This document shows, in pieces, positions 1 to 6,132 of a DNA stretch of 6,361 nucleotides (its first letter is position 1; every line of letters begins with the position of its first letter). This DNA is from Bacillota bacterium. Its GTDB lineage: Bacteria > Bacillota > Clostridia > Saccharofermentanales > Fastidiosipilaceae. Below the pieces are notes generated by a model. That model did not search any database. It was not told where the DNA came from and saw nothing but the letters and a program-made list of their open reading frames with translations. The stretch covers positions 1 through 6,361 of the forward strand of contig JAEWGS010000113.1 of NCBI GenBank assembly GCA_023388205.1, given 5' to 3'. Both the position numbers and the translations under genes were made by a program.

Positions 1-2
1 TT

Positions 3-1835
3 TCAAACCTGATTGATCAAAGCATCTTTGATCTAAACTTGAGCGTTGCAGATCAAGAGCGGAGCTATTTGCTCTTTTTGCGCGATGTGGCCGATCGACT
101 ATTGTCACGGACGCTAAGTTTGGCCGCGCCTTCTATCCTGGCCTATGCAGAGAGAGAAGGACTGGACTTCGAGCTGGAACTGCTTCTTTGCGATGATTTT
201 TATATTCGAGAACTCAATGCCAAGTGGCGCCACTTAGATCGCTCGACCGATGTTTTAAGCTTCCCTTTGCAAGAACTTTCAGAAGGGAATTGGTGTCAAA
301 GCGAAGTGGGTTCTTTGATTGATCGCAGAAGCCTCTTAACAGAAGAAGGGCAGGCCTTGGCATTAGGCAGCATGGTGATTTCAGTGGATCACTTGCTTGA
401 GCAGGCCCAAGAATATGGACACAGCGCTTTGCGTGAATACGCCTTTTTAGTGACGCACAGCTTGCTTCACCTGCTCGGCTATGATCATGAGCATCCCCAA
501 GAGGCGACGCGCATGGAAATTTTGCAAGATGAGATTCTGATGCAAGAGGATTTGACGCGAGCTTGTCTCGATCCGGATGTGCGTGTTTTACTGGATCAAG
601 CCAAACTTGAAGCACGAGATGAGCAAAGCTTGCAGCTGATTGATCTGTATCACGCCGATGAGCACGCGCCCTTCTTTGAAGAAGATAACGTCGACGATGC
701 GCTTGAAGCGGATGCCGTGGATCTGAGTGATGTGCAAAACTTTGAAGCTGTTGATTTGAACTATGGTGAAGGTGTCGACATCAGCGATCAATTTCAAGAC
801 TTGATTTCAAAAACGAAGCCTTCGCACCAACCTGCACAGGTGTCCGAGAAGCTTGATGGACAAGATTTGGACCATGAGGCATCTTTTCGCTGCGGATATG
901 TCGCCTTGATCGGTCGTCCCAATGTCGGTAAATCAACGTTACTCAACGCGATTATTGGTAGCCACTTAGCGATTACGTCCCACAAAGCGCAGACGACGCG
1001 GCACAATATTCGCGCGGTGCTCAATCGGCCACAGGCACAGATTATTTTGACGGATACGCCGGGCTTGCATCGTCCTGATACGCGCCTCGGCCGCTTTATG
1101 GATGAGTCTTTGCGCGAGGCAATCGATCACTCGGATTTGCTTTTGGTGCTCGCTGATAGCCGCTATGATCGCATTGGGATGGCAGAAAAGCATCTCATTG
1201 CGGAACTTAAGCAGCGCCACAAGAAAGCGATTTTGGTTTTGACGAAACTTGATGCGCTCAATAACAAAGAAGACTTGCTTCCCGTCATTTCAAAATATGC
1301 GGCTGAGGGCTGCTTCGATGCCGTAATTCCTATTTCAGCGGTCAAGCGAGATGGGCTAGAACTTTTGATTCAAGAAGTTGAAGCCAAGTTGCCGCTAGCG
1401 CCCCCCATCTATCCAGAAGATCGCTACACGGATCAGACCGAGCGTGTGCTTTGCGCCGAACTGATTCGTGAAAAAATTCTGAGACTGACTCACCAGGAGA
1501 TTCCGCACGGTGTCGCTGTGTGGATCGAACGTTTTGAAGAACTCAATCGAAATGATGACGTTGTGGAAGACGGGCAAGAGCGCACACTCTGCCGTATTTA
1601 CGCGGTGATTTTGTGCGAAAAAGCAGCGCACAAGGGGATTATTCTCGGGAAAAGAGGTCTTCTTTTGAAGCGGATTCTCAGCGAATCACGACACAAAATG
1701 GAAGAAATGCTGGACGCAAAGGTCTATCTCGAGGCGCATATCAAGGTGCGTGAGGATTGGAAAAATAAAGATCAATATCTCAAGGAACTCGGGTACGGCT
1801 TTGACCTCGAGCAGATTCAAAAGGAAATTCTCTGA
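3..1835 (+). CDS. ybeY-era: YbeY-Era fusion: rRNA-maturation endoribonuclease joined to ribosome-assembly GTPase (5' end outside window)
   Basis: One uninterrupted frame holds two ribosome-biogenesis proteins. Residues below count from the TTG at 39. The YbeY part (about 1-175) has Arg64 followed by STDVLSFP, then LGSMVIS, and the zinc-binding H-x3-H-x5-H site at His140, His144 and His150. The linker (about 181-283) is acidic and of low complexity. The Era part (about 284-598) has G1 GRPNVGKST (292-300), G2 KAQTTRH near 316-322, G3 DTPG (339-342), G4 TKLD (402-405), G5 SAVK (433-436), and a C-terminal KH domain with GKRG (537-540) and a KVREDW segment. YbeY is known to act in 16S rRNA 3'-end processing; Era binds that 3' end during 30S assembly. 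All catalytic residues are present, so both halves are probably active. The start is probably upstream of the window: the frame has no stop back to the edge, and TTG 39 lacks a Shine-Dalgarno sequence. Era has no ATG start of its own; the linker contains no Met after residue 168. recO follows 7 bp after the stop. Confidence 0.95.
   Translation, partial: SNLIDQSIFDLNLSVADQERSYLLFLRDVADRLLSRTLSLAAPSILAYAEREGLDFELELLLCDDFYIRELNAKWRHLDRSTDVLSFPLQELSEGNWCQSEVGSLIDRRSLLTEEGQALALGSMVISVDHLLEQAQEYGHSALREYAFLVTHSLLHLLGYDHEHPQEATRMEILQDEILMQEDLTRACLDPDVRVLLDQAKLEARDEQSLQLIDLYHADEHAPFFEEDNVDDALEADAVDLSDVQNFEAVDLNYGEGVDISDQFQDLISKTKPSHQPAQVSEKLDGQDLDHEASFRCGYVALIGRPNVGKSTLLNAIIGSHLAITSHKAQTTRHNIRAVLNRPQAQIILTDTPGLHRPDTRLGRFMDESLREAIDHSDLLLVLADSRYDRIGMAEKHLIAELKQRHKKAILVLTKLDALNNKEDLLPVISKYAAEGCFDAVIPISAVKRDGLELLIQEVEAKLPLAPPIYPEDRYTDQTERVLCAELIREKILRLTHQEIPHGVAVWIERFEELNRNDDVVEDGQERTLCRIYAVILCEKAAHKGIILGKRGLLLKRILSESRHKMEEMLDAKVYLEAHIKVREDWKNKDQYLKELGYGFDLEQIQKEIL
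1821..1826 (+). promoter_or_regulatory. Ribosome binding site for recO, inside the end of the era coding region
   Basis: AAGGAA lies in the last codons of the Era domain. It sits about 10 nt before an in-frame TTG at 1837 and 16 nt before the ATG at 1843. The spacing suits the TTG better, whereas the ATG would depend on translational coupling to the era stop at 1833-1835. Which start is used cannot be settled from the sequence; the difference is only two residues. Confidence 0.5.
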
Positions 1836-1842
1836 CTTGATT

Positions 1843-2676
1843 ATGGACAAGAAGCAAGTGCGTGGCGTTATCCTTGGATACACCGATTTTCAAGATCAGC
1901 ATCGTTATATCGATGTGTACACCAAAGAGCGTGGCTATCTGTCGATACTCTGTAAATATGTGCGGCAAAAACAATTGAAGCATGCGGTTGAACCTTTGGT
2001 CGTTGCAGACTTCTGGATCATTGAAAAGTCGGGCAAATACCAACTTGACGAATTGAAACCGATTCACTGTTTTGAACACTTGAGAAGCCAGGTCTTTATT
2101 TCGACGATTCTTTGGGGCATCAAAGACTTACTCAAAAGTCTCGCCAGTGAAAACAGTCTCGACAGTTCCCACGAGGCAATCTGTGATTTGCTTTTACACT
2201 TTTTTTACGCAGCGGAGGACGAGACGCGAGACATCAAAAGTTTGCTTTGTCTTTTCGTCCTGCGTTTTTTGTCGGAGACGGGTTATGCGCTTCAGTTTGA
2301 TGAAAGCCTTTTGCCTTTGATGGAAAGCAAATCTCAGATGGATCTTAGTGCTTCGCTCAAAGCCTATGTGTTTGACGTGTCAGAAGGGCGATTTACTCGT
2401 CGCGGCGCAGATTTTTGTGAACTCACACACGGCGAAGAGGCTGTTTCTAGGCAAATCTTTTTGAGCAGCAAGGAGCTGCGCCTTTTTTATTGGATTTTGA
2501 CCTCAGATGCAAAAAAACTCTATGCGATTAAAATTTCGGGGCCGTACGCCGATACGCTGATTGCGTTCACGACTTTACTCTATGAACATATTTTGGAACG
2601 TAAGGCTCTGTTTATCGAACAAGTGATTGAACATGAACGTTTGCTTCACGATGCCAAAGCCTTCTGGAAGAGCTGA
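1843..2676 (+). CDS. recO: DNA repair protein RecO (recombination mediator)
   Basis: The 277-residue product fits the RecO family, which loads RecA onto SSB-coated single-stranded DNA and anneals strands within the RecFOR pathway in the cytoplasm. The N-terminal 80 residues read as the RecO OB-fold: RGVILGYTDFQDQHRYIDVYT, then ERGYLSILCKYVR, then an EPL...ADFWI strand and a YQLDELK segment. The rest is the helical domain, with the family-typical LRFLSETGYALQFD at about 140-153. Many Bacillota RecO proteins have a CxxC...CxxC zinc finger after that point. Here the first pair is absent (SLLP at 155-158) and only Cys192 remains of the second. Position directly after era is the standard gene order and supports the call. 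The frame is open upstream into era to 1750, but family alignment puts the start near 1843 (or TTG 1837). The gene is probably co-transcribed with ybeY-era. Confidence 0.88.
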   Translation: MDKKQVRGVILGYTDFQDQHRYIDVYTKERGYLSILCKYVRQKQLKHAVEPLVVADFWIIEKSGKYQLDELKPIHCFEHLRSQVFISTILWGIKDLLKSLASENSLDSSHEAICDLLLHFFYAAEDETRDIKSLLCLFVLRFLSETGYALQFDESLLPLMESKSQMDLSASLKAYVFDVSEGRFTRRGADFCELTHGEEAVSRQIFLSSKELRLFYWILTSDAKKLYAIKISGPYADTLIAFTTLLYEHILERKALFIEQVIEHERLLHDAKAFWKS

Positions 2677-2737
2677 GTGCATGGGGTCAGCTGAAAAAGA
2701 TTAAAGCGGCTGATGGATTTTGATACGTCTAGTCGAT

Positions 2738-2758
2738 CCTTAAGGTGCTTTATTAAGG
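2738..2758. repeat. Short inverted and direct repeat in the convergent gap between recO and the helicase gene
   Basis: CCTTAA (2738-2743) and TTAAGG (2753-2758) form a perfect 6-bp inverted repeat around a 9-nt loop. The same stretch holds two direct copies of TTAAGGTG (2740-2747 and 2753-2760). The right arm covers the final codon and stop of the minus-strand helicase gene. No T-run follows on either strand, so it is not a canonical intrinsic terminator, although it is the best hairpin at the 3' end of the helicase gene. Confidence 0.3.
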
Positions 2759-5728
2759 TGTTTCATCATCTAAAAAGTCAAAAATTGGATCGGACAATGG
2801 ATCCCAAGTTTCTGCTTCATTTTGAAGCTTTTGTGTTTTGAGCGCTTCAGGCTCGAGCGCTTCGGGATCGAGCACTTCGATTTCGAGCGGCTTGACCTCA
2901 AGAAGCTCGGTCTCAAGTGGCTCGGCCTCAAGCGAGGAGCGAAGATTTGGGGCAGTGGGTCGATCCTCATCTTCGGGCTGGTCTGGACTTGGCTCATGTT
3001 TTTGTACTGTTTGCTTTTCTCCCTTTTGTGTTGCCAAGTAGCGCCAGGTTTGTCTCAGTTCATCGCCCACTTTTTTTAAGCTTTGAACGAGGGTAGAAGG
3101 ACGATCGCAAAATTGAGCCTGCCAGTGATCCGGGAATAAATCTCGATAGACTTCTTGACCAAAGCGTTCGTCTAAAAGTAACAAAAGCCCCGTATCTTCT
3201 GCACTTCGGATTAAGCGGCCAGCTGCTTGAAGTACATTTTTGAAGCCCGGATAAAGATAGGCGAAAAAATATCCGTCCATTTCTTTACTGTCGTAATAGC
3301 TACGCATGAGATCCCGTTCGGGAGAAATCATAGGTAAGCCAACGCCGACAATCACCACCGCGTCTAAAGCGCGCCCTGAAAGGTCGATGCCTTCGCCGAA
3401 AAGTCCACCGAGGACCGCGAAGCCTAACAGGGGCTCTGTTCCTTGACTTTCGCTAAAATGATTCAAAAAATGCTGGACATCACGGCGGGTCATCTTAGGT
3501 TTTTGGCACAGGGGGCGAAGTTGAGGGGCCTGAAGGCGTAAGGCTTCTTCTGCCATTTTCATGTAGGCAAAAGATGGAAAATAGACCAGAATATGCCCTT
3601 GGATGGTCTTTACGACCTCCAAGATGATTTTTGCAAGCTGCTCCTTGCTTGCCTGGCGAGACGCATAAGTTGTTTTAATTCCTGTATAGACTAGGGTGTG
3701 CAGATTTTCCTTCGGAAAAGGAGAGGGTAATTGTAGACTGCGCACCCAATCGCTCGGCGCTAAACTGGCTTTGTAATAGGACAAGGGGCTGAGCGTCGCA
3801 GAAAAAAAGACCGCGGTATGCTCAGGTGCATAAGCCGACTGAACGTAGCGACTGGGATCCAGGCAAATCAATTTGATATGCCATTGATCGCCTTTGGCTT
3901 TGAGCGCGAAAATATAGCTCTCATTCCAGTAGTCGTCGCAGACGCGCAAGAAAAAGCGTATAGAACTATAGAGCGTCAATAGTGCACGGCGTAAGGTCGG
4001 GTCCATATCCAACTCAAACAAGGATCTGCCAAGTTTAATCAGCTCACGAAGATGCTGATTTAAGACGTCACTTTGGCCCATGACGGCACAAAAATGAGGT
4101 GTGACGAGGCGACGACACGAAGCCCAGTTTTCATCGAGCTTAGGCAGAACGAGATCAATTTGCTCTTCAATAAGGGCTTTTGCCCAGTGTTGGATCCAGC
4201 GTTCAATTCGCTTAAGTTGCGCGACAAAAGTTTCAGGTAAGTGTTCAGCCTGATTTAAGACTTCAGCAAATTCATTTGCTTTGAGTTCAGCGGAAAACAT
4301 ATCTCGACTGCGTTCAGCTAGGTTGTGGGCCTCATCAAAAAGCAAGATGTGGTGATCGCGCCCTTGATTGAAAAACCGATCAATGCGCACGCGCGGATTG
4401 AGAACATGGTTGTAGTCGCCAATGATGACATCACAAAAGAGTGAGGCATCCAGACCCAATTCAAAAGGGCAGAGCTGATGCTTTTCGCCAATTTCTTGTA
4501 ATTGCTCAGCAGAGATAGACAACTGGGGCAGCAAGGCTCGAATCCCTTCCGGTAAGTGCTGATAATAGTTTTGCGCATAAGGACAAATCCTAGGATCACA
4601 GTAAATCTCAGGTGCGAGACAAATTTTCTCTTTGGCCGTGAGCGTGAGAGAGCGAAGGAAAAGACCCTGTGCTCTCATCTGCTTCAAGGCTTCTTCTGCA
4701 ACATGGCGTGTGGACGTTTTGGCGGTGAGATAAAAAACCTTAGCATTGCTTTGAGTGGGCAAGGCTTTGATTGAAGGAAAGAGCGCAGCTAAAGTTTTGC
4801 CGGTACCTGTGGGCAATTCGGCCAAAAAAGTCGAACGTTCACGGATGGATCTAAGCACGTCAAGCATGAGTTCTTTTTGTCCGTCTCGGAGCGTTTGATA
4901 GGGGAAACTGAGTTCTTGAATAGACTGGTCACGCTTAGTTAAATACTGAATTTCATTCGAAGCGGTTTGCCGATAACGATCGATGAGGTCAAAGAAAAAA
5001 TGAGCGAGATTTTTCAAACTAATTTCTCGAAAGCGAATACGACAGCTGAGATCTGTTTGAGATACGTAGGCTAAAGCGTACGGGATTTGAAGTTGAGATA
5101 AAGAATAGCGTTCAATGAGGCGTTCAATCTCTTCTTGTTTAATTTCTTTGCTCGCCTTGATTTCGAGCCAATCAAAGGCCGTCATCTTCGGGGCTGAAGG
5201 TGTGCCGTTCAAAGAAGCGTTTTCGGGGCTGAGTCGGAGAGAAAGTGCTTCAAGACGCGTGAGATAGAGCATGGCCGCATAGATCAAAGCTTGTCCCCAG
5301 TGAACTTTCGGACCGGGATCAGGCATTTCTTCTATCGGCATATGAGCCGTTTTGACTTCAATGATGAACGGGAGCGCAAAGGGCTCTTTCGGGTCAAAAA
5401 CTTGTGGTTTTTCTTCCCAAATCGTCTCAAGATCGACAGTGTCAGCTTGCTTATTTGAAAAATCTAAATTCTGTGGAAGCAGCAAGAGATCTGCCCGTCC
5501 GTTCACCTGAATGGACAAGTCCTTGAGATGCACGAGACAAGACAAATTCTGTTCTTTGAGATACTCGGCATTTTGTGTCAAAGCTTGAATATAGCGAAAA
5601 AAACTTTGATGCGTTCTTGTTCCTGCATGAGCGCTCAGTTGATGAAACGTCAAAGAAGACAGTCCACCTTGGCGCAAAAAAAGTTCAACGAGTGTGCGTG
5701 CACCAATCGAATAGATGGAAGAACTCAT
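2753..5728 (-). CDS. PD-(D/E)XK nuclease-XPD/DinG-type iron-sulfur DNA helicase with repetitive acidic tail
   Basis: This is a 991-residue fusion enzyme. The N-terminal nuclease-like domain (about 60-230) carries GRAD (Asp80), the E-x-K motif EVK (124-126) and GQALIY (Gln146, Tyr150), the PD-(D/E)XK pattern seen in Cas4/RecB-type nucleases. The helicase (about 275-900) has Walker A PTGTGKT (306-312), four cysteines at 370, 377, 382 and 420 placed as in XPD-type Fe-S domains, the DEAH box (465-468), FFSATLSP (641-648), GGLFGEGIDL (774-783) and QAAGRLIRS (834-842). Family knowledge predicts 5'-to-3' ATP-driven DNA unwinding; a repair or structure-processing role is inferred. It is not the Bacillus DinG type, which has a DnaQ-like exonuclease and no Fe-S cluster. 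The tail (about 900-991) is acidic and repetitive and probably disordered. The start is ATG 5728, just after AGGAGG. The frame stays open upstream to 5929 through a terminator and a tRNA gene, so that extension is rejected. No clear promoter lies between the terminator and the start. Confidence 0.92.
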   Translation of the reverse strand: MSSSIYSIGARTLVELFLRQGGLSSLTFHQLSAHAGTRTHQSFFRYIQALTQNAEYLKEQNLSCLVHLKDLSIQVNGRADLLLLPQNLDFSNKQADTVDLETIWEEKPQVFDPKEPFALPFIIEVKTAHMPIEEMPDPGPKVHWGQALIYAAMLYLTRLEALSLRLSPENASLNGTPSAPKMTAFDWLEIKASKEIKQEEIERLIERYSLSQLQIPYALAYVSQTDLSCRIRFREISLKNLAHFFFDLIDRYRQTASNEIQYLTKRDQSIQELSFPYQTLRDGQKELMLDVLRSIRERSTFLAELPTGTGKTLAALFPSIKALPTQSNAKVFYLTAKTSTRHVAEEALKQMRAQGLFLRSLTLTAKEKICLAPEIYCDPRICPYAQNYYQHLPEGIRALLPQLSISAEQLQEIGEKHQLCPFELGLDASLFCDVIIGDYNHVLNPRVRIDRFFNQGRDHHILLFDEAHNLAERSRDMFSAELKANEFAEVLNQAEHLPETFVAQLKRIERWIQHWAKALIEEQIDLVLPKLDENWASCRRLVTPHFCAVMGQSDVLNQHLRELIKLGRSLFELDMDPTLRRALLTLYSSIRFFLRVCDDYWNESYIFALKAKGDQWHIKLICLDPSRYVQSAYAPEHTAVFFSATLSPLSYYKASLAPSDWVRSLQLPSPFPKENLHTLVYTGIKTTYASRQASKEQLAKIILEVVKTIQGHILVYFPSFAYMKMAEEALRLQAPQLRPLCQKPKMTRRDVQHFLNHFSESQGTEPLLGFAVLGGLFGEGIDLSGRALDAVVIVGVGLPMISPERDLMRSYYDSKEMDGYFFAYLYPGFKNVLQAAGRLIRSAEDTGLLLLLDERFGQEVYRDLFPDHWQAQFCDRPSTLVQSLKKVGDELRQTWRYLATQKGEKQTVQKHEPSPDQPEDEDRPTAPNLRSSLEAEPLETELLEVKPLEIEVLDPEALEPEALKTQKLQNEAETWDPLSDPIFDFLDDETP
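2816..2935 (-). repeat. Eight tandem 15-bp units encoding an xLExE pentapeptide repeat
   Basis: Residues 932-971 of the helicase read SLEAE, PLETE, LLEVK, PLEIE, VLDPE, ALEPE, ALKTQ, KLQNE: eight 5-residue units with Leu fixed at position two and mostly Glu at three and five. In DNA this is a degenerate 15-bp tandem repeat. On the + strand the units end in variants of TCGAGC or TCAAGC. The period is a multiple of three, which keeps other frames open and creates false overlapping reading frames here. Copies at the 5' end of the gene side (toward 2935) are closer to each other than the last two. Confidence 0.85.
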
Positions 5729-5733
5729 GTGAA

Positions 5734-5739
5734 CCTCCT
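5734..5739 (-). promoter_or_regulatory. Strong Shine-Dalgarno sequence that fixes the helicase start
   Basis: The minus strand reads AAGGAGGTTCAC and then ATG (5728). The AGGAGG core is a full match to the 16S anti-Shine-Dalgarno sequence and stands 5 nt before the start codon. This decides for a 991-residue protein over a version 67 residues longer. Confidence 0.9.
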
Positions 5740-5804
5740 TAGAAAAGGGGCTGAAAAGCCGAGGCATGGCCAAGGACCGAGTGGACGATCGTGACACGAG
5801 AGAT

Positions 5805-5832
5805 AAAAAAAGATCGACCATTGTCGATCTTT
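5805..5832 (-). terminator. Intrinsic terminator of tRNA-Leu
   Basis: On the minus strand AAAGATCGAC (5832-5823) pairs perfectly with GTCGATCTTT (5818-5809) around the tetraloop AATG, followed by a run of seven T (5811-5805). It starts 1 nt after the tRNA discriminator base, so it closes the tRNA transcript. It lies between the tRNA and the helicase gene, which therefore either needs its own promoter or relies on readthrough. Confidence 0.92.
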
Positions 5833-5833
5833 G

Positions 5834-5917
5834 TGCGGAAAACAGGACTTGAACCTGCACGGGAGTGATCCCACAAATACCTGAAACTTGCGCGTCTGCC
5901 AATTCCGCCATTTCCGC
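5834..5917 (-). tRNA. tRNA-Leu, anticodon CAG
   Basis: The 84-nt sequence folds as a class II tRNA. The acceptor stem is GCGGAAA with TTTCCGC and discriminator A. The D-arm region is GGCGGAATTGGCAGACGC. The anticodon stem is CAAGT with ATTTG (one G-T pair), with loop TTCAGGT; anticodon CAG is at 5883-5881. The long variable arm is GGGA-TCAC-TCCC, and the T-arm is GCAGG-TTCAAGT-CCTGT. The long variable arm, A73 and the anticodon agree on leucine, reading CUG codons. CCA is not encoded (CAA follows A73), so it must be added after transcription. It stands alone, with a promoter upstream and a terminator downstream. Confidence 0.96.
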
Positions 5918-5934
5918 AAAAACAAGCAAAAAGT

Positions 5935-5962
5935 ATTATAAGGGAACTTTGAAAGAATGCAA
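5935..5962 (-). promoter_or_regulatory. Sigma-70-type promoter of tRNA-Leu
   Basis: The minus strand has a perfect -10 box TATAAT (5940-5935), 17 nt before the tRNA 5' end, which leaves a leader of about 10 nt. A weak -35 candidate TTGCAT (5962-5957) lies 16 bp upstream and matches the consensus only in TTG. The -10 box is convincing; the -35 is uncertain. Confidence 0.7.
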
Positions 5963-6098
5963 GAGCTTCATTTGGGATTGACCTTTGAAGGGTGGATTTA
6001 AGGCGCAAGGAAGTTCAAGCTTTTTCAAAAAAGACATTTTCTTCTTTTTTTGTTTCGATTTTGTTACAATTCAAATTAAGTATACATAAACGTGAATG

Positions 6099-6112
6099 TG
6101 CATATCTATGCA
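6099..6112. promoter_or_regulatory. Palindrome upstream of the secreted-protein gene, possible operator
   Basis: TGCATA-TC-TATGCA is a perfect 6-bp inverted repeat with a 2-bp spacer, ending 7 bp before the GAGGAG ribosome binding site. It overlaps a direct repeat TATACATAA (6081-6089) and TATGCATAA (6107-6115), 26 bp apart. It could be a regulator site or a small hairpin in the 5' untranslated region. Function is unproven, and AT-rich palindromes of this size also arise by chance. Confidence 0.25.
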
Positions 6113-6132
6113 TAAGAATGAGGAGCTCAGTG

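Noticed and set aside
214..615. Minus-strand frames of 60-133 codons opposite ybeY-era and recO
   Set aside because: They lie fully antisense to well-supported genes, lack ribosome binding sites, and show no family features.
2822..3079. Two + strand reading frames (2822-3079 and 2838-3041) with repetitive Leu/Phe- or Ser-rich products, and a minus-strand frame at 2770-2997
   Set aside because: They are shadows of the 15-bp tandem repeat in the helicase tail. A period divisible by three keeps several frames open, and none has a ribosome binding site or a recognisable product.
2753..5728. CRISPR-associated identity (Cas4 or CasDinG-like) for the nuclease-helicase
   Set aside because: There is no CRISPR array or cas gene in the window, and the family also occurs as a stand-alone chromosomal repair-type helicase in Bacillota.
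5834..5917. tRNA-Leu as a possible integration site of a mobile element
   Set aside because: No second copy of the tRNA 3' end, no integrase and no foreign-looking gene are seen. The terminator directly after the tRNA is intact.
5725..6008. Minus-strand frames reading GGIGRRASFRYLWDHSRAGSSPVFRTK-type sequence
   Set aside because: This is the well-known false translation of a tRNA-Leu gene, not a protein.
6025..6052. A-run and T-run (CAAAAAAGA ... TCTTCTTTTTTTG) resembling a terminator
   Set aside because: The arms are almost pure A/T with a mismatch and no G+C stem, and no gene ends upstream on this strand. It is more likely an AT-rich upstream promoter element.
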